24,128 nt of DNA, taken from Hyphomicrobiales bacterium (GTDB lineage Bacteria; Pseudomonadota; Alphaproteobacteria; Rhizobiales; Aestuariivirgaceae). The number at the start of each line of letters is the position of its first letter. Positions within the stretch are counted from its first letter, which is position 1. Where the stretch lies: the NCBI GenBank assembly GCA_012032065.1, contig JAAURV010000009.1, positions 1 through 24,128 on the forward strand. The letters run 5' to 3'. The notes under the pieces were generated by a model that saw nothing but the letters and a program-made list of their open reading frames with translations, ran no database searches and had not been told where the DNA came from. The position numbers and the translations under genes are program-made. Below, piece after piece: positions 1-7,720 of this stretch.

Positions 1-544
1 CGGGATGGAGCGTGAAGAAGGGGTTTTGAAATGGAAGCAGTTTCCTCCAGATCATACACTTCGAGCACCCCAGTTCCTCCATCGGCGGGCTAGACCCCAT
101 AGGCGCTAACTTAAGGCAAAAACATCCGTCATTCCAGCCAAGCGACGCGCAGCGGAGCGCGAGCTGGAACCCAGCTTTGCCTGACACAGGCTCGCCTGCT
201 GAACCAAAGCTGGGTTCCAGCTCGCGCCTGCGCTTCGCTCCGGCTTGGCTGGAATGACGGCTTTTTGGGGTGTCTCGTGTTTAAGTTAGCGCCTATGGGA
301 TCAAGTCCGAGGACGGCCGATGAGAGAATTTGGGCGTTGCCAAGCGCCGGCGCTTGCCCGCATCCATTCAAAACCCTTATTCCTTCGCAAACCAGCCATG
401 GCTTCCGGCTTCCGCCGGAACGGCGGCTGAGGTGAAAGCAGGGAAATAGTCAGCATACGGATGACTTCTCTCCCGCGCGCGCCGGAACACGCGGTGCGAG
501 GAAGAAAATTGCGGCGGCGCGAACGCCTTGCCCCGGGGAGAAAT
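1..544. other. Non-coding left edge
   Basis: No gene could be supported here. A short reading frame from about position 5 runs into the repeat at 87 and stops there. It has no recognisable similarity and could be the tail of a gene or noise. Positions 87-308 are a nested inverted repeat, listed separately. Positions 309-544, downstream of dksA, contain a GC-rich inverted patch near 408-428 that might help end dksA transcription, but it lacks a clear T-tract. No RNA gene is visible. Confidence 0.6.
87..308. repeat. Nested inverted repeat (MITE- or REP-like)
   Basis: An outer perfect 19-bp inverted repeat (96-114 and 281-299) encloses a second, longer inverted repeat. The inner arms are at about 126-179 and 205-261 and begin and end with GTCATTCCAGCC and its complement. 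The inner arms match over most of about 54 bases, with a spacer of about 25 bases. The whole element could fold into a long hairpin. The inner motif resembles the abundant dispersed palindromes of alphaproteobacterial intergenic regions. No transposase lies inside and no clear target duplication is seen, so a MITE origin is only inference. Confidence 0.8.
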
Positions 545-961
545 TCAATCGTCCCTATAAACCCGCTCGCGGCGTTCGTGGCGTTCCTGGGCTTCGATGG
601 AGAGGGTTGCGATCGGCCTCGCATCCAGGCGCTTCAGGCTGATCGGGTCGCCGGTTTCCTCGCAGTAGCCGTAGGAGCCATCGTCGAGACGCTTCAGCGC
701 CGCATCGATCTTGGCGATGAGCTTGCGCTGGCGGTCGCGGGTGCGAAGTTCAAGCGAGCGGTCGGTTTCGGAGGACGCACGGTCGGCGAGATCGGGGAGC
801 ACGTGGTTCTCGTCCTGGAGGTGGTTGAGCGTTTCCTTGCTTTCGCGCAGGATATCTTCGCGCCAGTCGTTGAGCTTGCGGCGGAAATACTCGCGCTGCC
901 GCTCGTTCATGAAAGTCTCGTCTTCGCTGGGTTTGTAGTCGCCGTCGACAACCATCGCCAT
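545..961 (-). CDS. dksA: RNA polymerase-binding transcription factor DksA
   Basis: DksA binds the secondary channel of RNA polymerase and, with ppGpp, redirects transcription during the stringent response. The 138-residue product has the N-terminal coiled-coil region, including DLADRASSETDR, and then the C-terminal globular part (YGYCEETGDPISLKRLDARP). Of the four zinc-binding cysteines of E. coli DksA, only the first remains (CEET, then SIEA where CIDC would be). This is a cysteine-poor finger like those known from other alphaproteobacteria. I chose the start at 961, not the longer frame from 1024, because a GGGAG ribosome site precedes it and the likely -10 element lies between the two. The gene is monocistronic, with its own promoter. 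Confidence 0.95.
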   Translation of the reverse strand: MAMVVDGDYKPSEDETFMNERQREYFRRKLNDWREDILRESKETLNHLQDENHVLPDLADRASSETDRSLELRTRDRQRKLIAKIDAALKRLDDGSYGYCEETGDPISLKRLDARPIATLSIEAQERHERRERVYRDD

Positions 962-995
962 CGCAAATCTCCCAGAACTCACTTTCAGGCGGCGG

Positions 996-1024
996 CTTAT
1001 AGCGAGGGCGAGGTGCTTCGGCAA
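996..1024 (-). promoter_or_regulatory. Predicted dksA sigma-70 promoter
   Basis: On the minus strand TTGCCG (1019-1024) is followed after exactly 17 bases by TATAAG (996-1001). Transcription would begin near 989 and leave a leader of about 28 bases containing the GGGAG ribosome site of dksA. The fit in sequence and spacing is good, but this is a prediction from motif only. Confidence 0.6.
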
Positions 1025-1084
1025 TGCCCTGCGGACGCCACCGCCGCATGCCTCGAATTTGACGCAAAGGGCTGATTCGGGACG

Positions 1085-2370
1085 CTAATCGGCAGTGTGG
1101 CGGCGCTCGTCCAGCCGGTCCTTGAGCTGCATCCACCAATAAGCGCCCTGAACCCCTGCCCGTCCGAATGGCCCACCCGCCCACACTGGTTGGTAGGCTC
1201 CGAAGCGGCGGTACTCGTCGTCTCCATCCGTAATGGCGCGCGACATGAGCAGACCGGCCATTGCCGTGGTGTTGAGGCCGTGGCCTCCGAAAGCGGTAGC
1301 GTACCAGACGCCGTCCCTGTCCCGTCCAATGAGCGGCATCTTGTGGCGCGAGTAGCCCATGATCCCCGCCCAGGCATGTTCAATCGAAGGATCGCCCAAT
1401 TGAGGAAACACCGAGACCATGTCCCGCTTCATCCGCAGCGCCAGCAGTAGAGGCTCCGAAACCCGCGTCGTGATTGCGCCGCCCCAAAGCAGGCGGTTTT
1501 CGTCGACAACCCGGAAATAGTTTCCGGCACGCCGCGTATCGGAAACGGAATGGCGCGCAGGGATAAACGCCCCTGCTCCCGCGGCGGTGACGGCCACATA
1601 AGTTGCGACCGGCAATATGGCGCGGCCGGTTGGCCGATGGAGCGAGCGGTCCAGAGCCGAAACGCAAACCAGCACATACGCCGCCCTCACCCGCCCCGCA
1701 GCGGTCATAACTTCAAAACCACTTCCGTCGCGCCCGATCGCCAGCGCCTTCGTCGATTCATGGATCGCCACACCGGCCTTGGCCGCCTGCTCGGCCAGCT
1801 TCAATGCATAACGCAGCGGATGAATGTGAAACCCGCCCGGAGAGTAAAGAGATTGATAATACCGGAGCGAAGGAACACGCGCGCGGGTCTCCGCCGTCTC
1901 CAGCAACTCCATCTGCTCATCATAGTGCGCCGCCATGTGATCGCGGTGCCGCGCCAGGCCATCGGCATCGCTGTGGCGCAGCACCACAAGCTTGCCATGC
2001 CAGTCTTGATGCCCGGCCCCAGTTGGGAAACCTTGCGCCGCACATATTCCGTGCCGTGCTGGGAGAGGCGATGCAAAGCCTTGGAGCCATCAAGACCGGC
2101 GCGGCTTTCAATCTCTTCAGTGCCTTCCGAAAAACCACTCGACACAAACCCGCCATTCCTCCCAGAGGCTCCCCAGGCAAGCCGGCCGGCTTCGAGCAGC
2201 GCCACCCGTTTGCCACGCTTCGCCAACTCAAGTGCCGACGTAATTCCGGCGAGGCCTCCACCGATGACGCAGACATCCGCCTCATGCCGGCCGCTGAGCG
2301 CCGGATGAATCGCGCCGCGCCCGGCGGTCGCCTCGTACCAGGTGGGCGGAGCTTGCAAGGTTGTTCCCAT
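1085..2370 (-). CDS. DadA-family FAD-dependent oxidoreductase (frameshifted)
   Basis: This is a flavoprotein amine/amino-acid oxidase of the DAO fold, in the group with D-amino-acid dehydrogenase and gamma-glutamylputrescine oxidase. The N-terminus carries the dinucleotide-binding fingerprint (VIGGGLAGITSALEL, about residues 34-48) followed by LLEAGRLAWGASGRNGG, which contacts FAD. The C-terminus has the FAD-closing segment MPLIGRDRDGVWYATAFGGH. The reading frame shifts near 2004: restoring one G (AAGAC to AAGGAC) joins the two parts into about 428 residues without losing conserved sequence. Start 2370 is preferred over a GTG at 2379 because GAGGGA stands about 10 bases upstream of it. The substrate cannot be told. 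No putrescine or amino-acid genes adjoin. Broken by sequencing error or by real mutation. Confidence 0.85.
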
Positions 2371-2461
2371 CTGAATCACGTCCCTCGCGGTTGCTTAACG
2401 TAAAATTAGTCCGGGAGAGTCAATTTGAGCGATCTTTGGGCGTGGGTTGTGGGAATCTGTC

Positions 2462-3687
2462 ATGCGTGGTGTCTCCTTATTTGCTTTGGCTGTTTCAGGA
2501 ATGATGCTTGCCGCTTGTAGCGGCAGTCCGGGGGAATCCGGTGTGTTCACGAGCGCCGCCAGCTTCGATTTGTGCGGCATCAATGACGCGAACTGCAATC
2601 TCGGTGGTGGAACCAACACCGGCGGCGGGACCAATACCGGCGGCGGGACGACGACCACCCCGCCCAATGTGGCGCCCGATGCCGGCGGCAGCACGCTCAC
2701 CACCGGCAACAGAACAATTGCTCTTGAAAAGGGCGTTCTCGTATCGCCGCAAACGACCGGAGCCTTGTCAACCATGATCCGGCCGGCCGACAAGAGCTCG
2801 GTCACCATCGCCATCGACAGCAAATCCGCCAATAATGCGAACTGGCCGAGGTCGCAGACGCTGGCCGAGTTCCCCAGCGGAACGGCCACCGACTCTCCCT
2901 TCTTTGGAGCACCGACAAGCCTCACGACCGGCGTCACCGACTATCATGAATACCGCGATTCCGACACGGCACTTCAGGTTTGGGACTTCGACCACAGCAC
3001 GGTCTCGGCGTTCCGCGTCATCGGCGGCGCGAACCTTCGCACAAGGCCTTTGCCGTCTCGGGCAACGCCACTCCAACCACAGCCATGCCGACGGGCGGCA
3101 CCGCCACCTATGCCGGCGTTTACGGTTCGAATGGCACCACGTCAAACTGGGAGCCGCCGACATCCAACATTCCCGACATCAAGATTGTCGAACCGAACAT
3201 GACCTTCATGTCGTCGGGCACCGCCAATCTCACCGCTAATTTCGGCGGAACGGCGCCAACCATCTCCGGCGCCCTGACGCCCGAACACTGGACCTGGTTC
3301 CAGGATGGCGGCTGGAACCGTTACACGGTGTCGGCAGACGTGACACAGTGGGCCGACGGCTCTGTGACAACCAACGCCGGCGCTCCGCAGCACATCAGGC
3401 CAGGATACTTCAGCGATCAAGTCAACATCTCCGCCAACATCACCGGCAACACTTTCACCGGAACGGCCACCATGGCAGCGGGCGGAACCACCAGCGGCGC
3501 CAACCCAGTCTACGGAGGATTCTTCGGACCGACACTCAATGAGGCCACAGGCGTCTTCACGGTTAAGGGGACCTACGTCGATCCATACGGCAGCGGCACC
3601 ACCGGCATCGACGACCGCGTTGGCTACATCACGCATAGCGGCGTGTTCAGCACCAACTGCACCGGCGGCACGGGATGCACGCCTTAA
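2462..3687 (+). CDS. TbpB-like surface lipoprotein, probable Slam cargo (frameshifted)
   Basis: The product of about 408 residues starts with a lipoprotein signal: a short hydrophobic stretch and lipobox LAAC with Cys19. Then follow Cys38 and Cys45, a Gly-Thr-Asn linker repeated three times (residues 48-65), a less conserved middle, and a C-terminal region rich in short Gly/Thr beta strands. That region holds GGFFGPTLNEATGVF, which resembles the GxFYGPxAxExGGxF signature of the TbpB-type 8-strand barrel. It ends with two further cysteines (CTGGTGC). Family knowledge says such barrels are ligand-binding domains of Slam-dependent proteins, and the next gene is a Slam. A shift lies at 3034-3035: adding one C restores ANPSHKAFAVSG. 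Start ATG 2462 is chosen over TTG 2447 because it opens directly on the signal peptide. The ligand is unknown, and no TonB receptor is in the window. Confidence 0.8.
2603..2656 (+). repeat. Three 18-bp in-frame tandem repeats (GGGTNT linker)
   Basis: Units at 2603-2620, 2621-2638 and 2639-2656 encode GGGTNT, GGGTNT and GGGTTT. They form a flexible linker behind the lipidated N-terminus of the TbpB-like protein. The copy number could vary between strains by slippage without breaking the frame. Confidence 0.85.
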
Positions 3688-5089
3688 AATTTGCGAGGGG
3701 AAGAAAGGAAGGGCGCGCTTTCTGGCGCGCCCTTTCTTGTGCGGCGGCGGTTGCCGTAACACTGCTGCTTCCCGCGCAAGCTTGGGCCAATCCCGCGCCC
3801 ATTCTCGACAGCCAGGCGCAAGCCTACCAGGCGATGTCGGAACTGGAGCGCATCAAGCTGCTGATCGCGCTGTGCAACTCCGGCCAACATGAGCTGGCGG
3901 CAAACCTCGTCGAACGTTATCCGCTGGAAGGCGAATTCGGCGCGAACCGCAAGCTTTTCGTCGACGGCATGATCCTCAAGGGCCGCCGCGACTACAAGGG
4001 CGCGGTCAAGAAGTTCCGCGCGGCACTCGCCGACGATCCGAAACTCACGCTGGTGCGCGCCGAACTTGCCAAGACGCTCTATATTCTCGAAGAAGACGAC
4101 AGCGCCAAGCATCATCTCGAACAATTGATGGCGGCAGCACCCGATCAGCGCGAGGCGCAAGGCGTCAAATCCTTCATCGATACCATCGACGCGCGCCGCC
4201 CCTATAGCATCAGCGCCTTTGCATCGGTCGCGCCCAACAGCAACATCACCAACGGCACCTACAACGATACGATCTACGTGAACGGCATCCCCTTCAAGGT
4301 GAACGGCCTTTCGGAGGAAACGAGTGGCTTGGGCTTCGCTGGCGGCCTCAACGGCGCCTACAGCAAACGGCTCGGCAACAACCTCTCGGCCATCGTCGCT
4401 GGCGGCGTCACGGGCCGCAAATACGATGACGGCGACTTGACACGCTGACCACCAGCCAATCCGTCGAGTTCCGCTACCTCGCCGACACGGGTTATATTGG
4501 CTTGGGCGCCGTGGGCAGCCAGTCTTTCGGCCACTTCTTCAACGGCACGGCGTTCGAGAACTTCGATCTCAACAGCTATGCGGTTGGGCCCCGCGTCAGC
4601 ATGCAAAAGCAGCTTGGTCCCAAGGACCAGTTGAATGCGTCTTCGGTGTTCGAATTCAGAACCAATCCGAACAGCCCGGAAAGCGACGGCACCGCCAGCC
4701 TCAATAGCCTCGCCTGGACCCATGCCTTCAACGAGTCGCTCGCGGTGACCCTCGGCGTAGGCGTCGACCGCGTGACCGCGGACGCCGATACAATGGCCTA
4801 CTGGACGCGGTCCGCCAATCTCCAAATCTACAAGGAACTGCCGGCCGGCATCACCACCACGCTGCGCGGCGAGGCACGCTTCTCCGATTTCGATGCCCGC
4901 CATCCGGTGTTCGGCAGCGCCCGTGAAGATACGCGCTACATCGGCACGGTTCGCCTGACCAAGCGCGACTTCGACATCTGGGGCTATGCACCGGTGCTCG
5001 AATACACATACACCCGCAACGACTCGAACCAGGACCTCTACCAGTTCGACTCGCACGCGGTCGATTTCCGCCTGACCAAGGATTTCTGA
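3675..5089 (+). CDS. Surface lipoprotein assembly modifier, Slam/DUF560 family (frameshifted)
   Basis: Slam proteins are outer-membrane translocons that move TbpB-like proteins to the cell surface or outside (type XI secretion). After a signal peptide ending near AWA/N (residue 38), residues of about 45-165 form helical TPR-like repeats (for example the DYKGAVKKFRAALADDP unit). From about 170, PNSNITNGTYND opens a beta-barrel domain of alternating strands that ends in phenylalanine, as BAM substrates do. Length is about 471 residues, normal for the family. The frame breaks near 4439: one lost G changes GDLDTLTTS into a stop, and restoring it joins both halves. The ATG overlaps the end of the cargo gene by 13 bases, so the two are probably translated together. 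No other in-frame start exists before the signal peptide. Confidence 0.85.
3709..3734 (+). terminator. Hairpin at the cargo/Slam junction (possible attenuator)
   Basis: A perfect 10-bp GC-rich stem (AAGGGCGCGC and complement, loop TTTCTG) lies 21 bases after the cargo stop codon. It is followed by TCTTGT, a weak T-tract. It falls inside the signal-peptide codons of the Slam gene. It could partly end transcription after the cargo gene, giving more cargo than translocon, or protect the upstream mRNA. Coding constraint alone is the alternative. Confidence 0.5.
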
Positions 5090-5095
5090 GGCCAG

Positions 5096-5131
5096 TTGCG
5101 CTGAAACCCGCCGATCCGCTATCAGCGGCTC
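5096..5131 (+). promoter_or_regulatory. Predicted leaderless promoter of the P-loop gene and metA
   Basis: TTGCGC (5096-5101), an 18-base spacer and TATCAG (5120-5125) precede the ATG at 5132 by exactly six bases. Transcription would then begin at the A of the start codon. No ribosome-binding site is visible, which agrees with a leaderless mRNA. Prediction only. Confidence 0.45.
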
Positions 5132-5992
5132 ATGCGCTTCAAATCCGGCAAGGACTTTCGAGGGGTAGCCTCCAAGGCGGTCACCATTTTCGGCATGTCC
5201 GGGGTGGGCAAAACCACGCTGGCGCGTGTGCTGCTTGACCACAACTGGTTCCAGTATTCCGTCGATTACCGGATCGGCACGCGCTACATGGACGAGCACA
5301 TCGTCGACAATTTCAAGCGCGAAGCCATGAAGGTGCCGTTCCTTCGGGGGCTGCTGTTGTCGGATTCGATCTATATCCGCTCCAACATCACCTTCGACAA
5401 TCTCGACCCGCTCTCGACCTATCTCGGCAAGCCCGGCAATCCGGAGAAGGGCGGTATCCCCTTCGCCGAATACAAGCGCCGCCAGAACCAGCACCGCGAA
5501 GCCGAAATCCGCTCGCTGATGGACGTGGCCGAATTCATCGAACGCGCCCGCGACATCTACCGCTACGATCACTTCGTCTGCGATTCAGGCGGAAGCCTGT
5601 GCGAAGTCGTCGATGCAGACAATGCCGGCGATCCAGTGCTCAAATCGCTCTCGGAGAACACGCTGCTGCTCTACATCCGCGGCAATGCCGCGCACACCAA
5701 GACGCTGGTCGAGCGCTTCCGCAAATATCCGAAGCCAATGTACTACCAACCCCAGTTTCTCGAGGCGAAGTGGGAGGAGTACAAGTCGCTGAACAAGATC
5801 AAGGACGACAACGCCGTCGATCCTGATGGTTTTGCCGTCTGGGGTTTCGAGCAATTGCTTCACCACCGCGTGCCGCTTTACGAGAAGATCGCGGAGAAGC
5901 ACGGCTACACCGTCGCCATGGAGGACATTCCACCGGTCAAGACCGAGGAAGACTTCCTCGCCCTCCTCTCCCGCGCCATCGACAGCCGCTGA
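5132..5992 (+). CDS. Uncharacterised P-loop ATPase/kinase-like protein, metA partner
   Basis: The 286-residue soluble protein has a clear Walker A motif, GMSGVGKTT at residues 21-29. A possible Walker B strand, DHFVCDSGGSLCEV, lies near residues 149-162. The P-loop sits at the very N-terminus as in small-molecule kinases, and charged stretches such as EYKRRQNQHREAEIR follow. I do not recognise an assigned reaction; similar proteins are usually called just ATPase. It ends five bases before metA, so the two are almost certainly co-transcribed and translationally coupled. That suggests a role tied to methionine or homoserine metabolism, which is inference from position only. The frame is intact and codon use matches neighbours. 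Confidence 0.8.
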   Translation: MRFKSGKDFRGVASKAVTIFGMSGVGKTTLARVLLDHNWFQYSVDYRIGTRYMDEHIVDNFKREAMKVPFLRGLLLSDSIYIRSNITFDNLDPLSTYLGKPGNPEKGGIPFAEYKRRQNQHREAEIRSLMDVAEFIERARDIYRYDHFVCDSGGSLCEVVDADNAGDPVLKSLSENTLLLYIRGNAAHTKTLVERFRKYPKPMYYQPQFLEAKWEEYKSLNKIKDDNAVDPDGFAVWGFEQLLHHRVPLYEKIAEKHGYTVAMEDIPPVKTEEDFLALLSRAIDSR

Positions 5993-5997
5993 CACTC

Positions 5998-6915
5998 ATG
6001 CCCATCCGCATTCCCAACGATCTCCCCGCCCGCCAGACGCTTGCCGAGGAAGGCATCATGCTGATGACGGAGGAGACAGCACTGCGCCAGGATATTCGCC
6101 CCTTGCACATCGGCCTTCTCAACCTCATGCCCAACAAGGTGAAGACCGAGACACAGTTCGCACGGTTGATCGGCGCCACGCCGCTGCAGGTCGAGCTCAC
6201 GCTGATCAAGATCACCAGTCACACGCCGAAGAACACGCCGGCCGAACACATGCTCGCCTTCTATCGCGATTGGGAGGACGTGAGGGAGGAACGTTTCGAC
6301 GGCTTCATCGTCACCGGCGCTCCGGTGGAGCAGCTTGAATTCGAAAAGGTCACTTATTGGGACGAGCTTTGCCGCATCTTCGACTGGACCCAGACCAACG
6401 TGCATTCCTCGCTGCATATCTGCTGGGGCGCGCAGGCGGCACTGCATCATTTCCACGCAACGCCGAAATATGCGCTTCCGAAGAAACGCTTCGGTGTCTA
6501 TCGCCACCGCAATCTCAATCCCGCCTCGCCTTACTTGCGCGGCTTCTCCGACGACTTCTCGATCCCCGTCTCGCGCTGGACCGAGAACCACCGCGCCGAC
6601 GTTCGCGAAGGCCAAGGTTTGGAGGTGCTGATGGAATCCGACGAAGCGGGCCTCTGCCTCATCGCCGACGCGCCGCACCGCTCGCTCTATATGTTCAATC
6701 ACATCGAATACGACACCTGTTCGCTGTCCGATGAATATTGGCGCGACCGGAACGCCAACAAGCCGATTGAAATCCCCGTAAATTATTTTCCGTCGAACGA
6801 CCCCACGCGCCCGCCCGAAAACCGCTGGCGCAGCCACGCGCATCTCCTGTTCGGCAACTGGATCAACGAGGTTTATCAGGGCACGCCATACGATTTCATA
6901 GGCAACAGCAAGTGA
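5998..6915 (+). CDS. metA: Homoserine O-acyltransferase MetA (predicted acetyl-CoA type)
   Basis: MetA acylates the hydroxyl of homoserine, the first committed step of methionine synthesis. The 305-residue protein has the full class-I-amidotransferase-like set: nucleophile Cys142 in HICWGAQAALHHF, Lys163, and His235 and Glu237 in MFNHIEYDT. Residue 111 is Glu (TGAPVEQLEF), where E. coli MetA has Gly. In the biochemically studied family members Glu111 excludes succinyl-CoA and selects acetyl-CoA, so homoserine O-acetyltransferase is the better name by sequence. Translation probably depends on the upstream P-loop gene. The frame is intact and full length. Confidence 0.95.
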   Translation: MPIRIPNDLPARQTLAEEGIMLMTEETALRQDIRPLHIGLLNLMPNKVKTETQFARLIGATPLQVELTLIKITSHTPKNTPAEHMLAFYRDWEDVREERFDGFIVTGAPVEQLEFEKVTYWDELCRIFDWTQTNVHSSLHICWGAQAALHHFHATPKYALPKKRFGVYRHRNLNPASPYLRGFSDDFSIPVSRWTENHRADVREGQGLEVLMESDEAGLCLIADAPHRSLYMFNHIEYDTCSLSDEYWRDRNANKPIEIPVNYFPSNDPTRPPENRWRSHAHLLFGNWINEVYQGTPYDFIGNSK

Positions 6916-6917
6916 TT

Positions 6918-7076
6918 TCTCTTCCCCCGCGCGCAAGCGTGGGGAAGTGCCGCCGAAGGCGGGGATGGGGTGTTGATGAAGGTACGGACTCTCGCATTTC
7001 AACGCCGAAGACTCCGTACCTTGATAGACACCGCATCGGCCCTTCGGGCCAATTCCCCAGCGAAGCTGGGGAAGAG
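6918..7076. repeat. Composite palindromic intergenic repeat
   Basis: Between metA and sixA lie several nested inverted repeats. A hairpin of CTTCCCC and GGGGAAG is at 6920-6946. A 10-bp pair, AAGGTACGGA at 6979-6988, matches its complement at 7013-7022. A small GGCCC/GGGCC hairpin is at 7039-7051. A perfect 9-bp stem with a 3-base loop is at 7053-7073. The two outer parts are roughly reverse complements, so the block is an imperfect palindrome of about 160 bp. It could act as the metA terminator, but no T-tract follows. Confidence 0.75.
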
Positions 7077-7123
7077 AAAGAAGCTTCATCATCCCGTCGC
7101 AATCGCCACCCATAGAGCGCGCC

Positions 7124-7651
7124 ATGCGACGGCTTCTCCTTCTCCGCCATGCCAAATCGAGCTGGGCCACGCCCGGCCTCGACGACCGCGACCGTCCGCT
7201 CACCAAGCGCGGCGAAGCCGCGGCAGCGGCAATCGGCAAATGGATCACAGAGCACGGCCTTGTTCCGGAAACCGTTCTGTGTTCGCCGGCAAAACGAGCG
7301 CGCGAAACATGGAAATACGTCGCGCCCGGCATCAAACAATCCGTCGCAGTCACTTTCCTCGAAGACATCTACGACTTCGGCAACGGCGGCAAGCTGATTG
7401 ATGCCGCTTCCAGCCAGCCGGATACCATCGGCACGCTGATGATCGTGGGCCACAATCCTTCCATGGAGCGCGCGGCGCGCCGCCTCTCGCAAATGGGAGA
7501 CGCCAAACTCATCGCGCGCATGGAGAAGAAATATCCGGCTGCGGCCCTCGCGGTGATCGAGTTTCCCACCGGCGGATGGAGTGAAATCGCCAAAGGCACG
7601 CTCCGCCATTTCATCCGCCCCAAGGACCTGGGTGTTTCCGCCGCGGATTAA
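7124..7651 (+). CDS. sixA: SixA-like phosphohistidine phosphatase
   Basis: This is a member of the histidine phosphatase superfamily, of which SixA removes phosphate from phosphohistidine on signalling or PTS proteins. The catalytic RHAKS motif is at residues 8-12 (phospho-acceptor His9), followed by DRDRPLTKRGEAAA, CSPAKRARET with the conserved arginine, and the second histidine in IVGHNPSMERAA. The 175-residue length and missing extra domain fit the SixA branch. There is no clear ribosome site; a TAGAGC element five bases before the ATG may give a leaderless message. It precedes ycjX by 69 bases on the same strand. Confidence 0.9.
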   Translation: MRRLLLLRHAKSSWATPGLDDRDRPLTKRGEAAAAAIGKWITEHGLVPETVLCSPAKRARETWKYVAPGIKQSVAVTFLEDIYDFGNGGKLIDAASSQPDTIGTLMIVGHNPSMERAARRLSQMGDAKLIARMEKKYPAAALAVIEFPTGGWSEIAKGTLRHFIRPKDLGVSAAD

Positions 7652-7720
7652 ACTTCCCCTTGTGTTGGAGACCCGCAGCCCCAAATATGTGCGCCGGTGC
7701 AACCCGTGGGCGTCTAGGCT

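Noticed and set aside
962..1024. Longer DksA start (159 residues)
   Set aside because: The extra 21 residues lack family similarity. The likely -10 element TATAAG lies inside them, and a ribosome site precedes the shorter start.
2001..2010. Programmed ribosomal frameshifting as cause of the split genes
   Set aside because: There is no common slippery heptamer or downstream structure, unrelated genes are affected, and the change is nearly always one missing G/C in a run. Data error is simpler.
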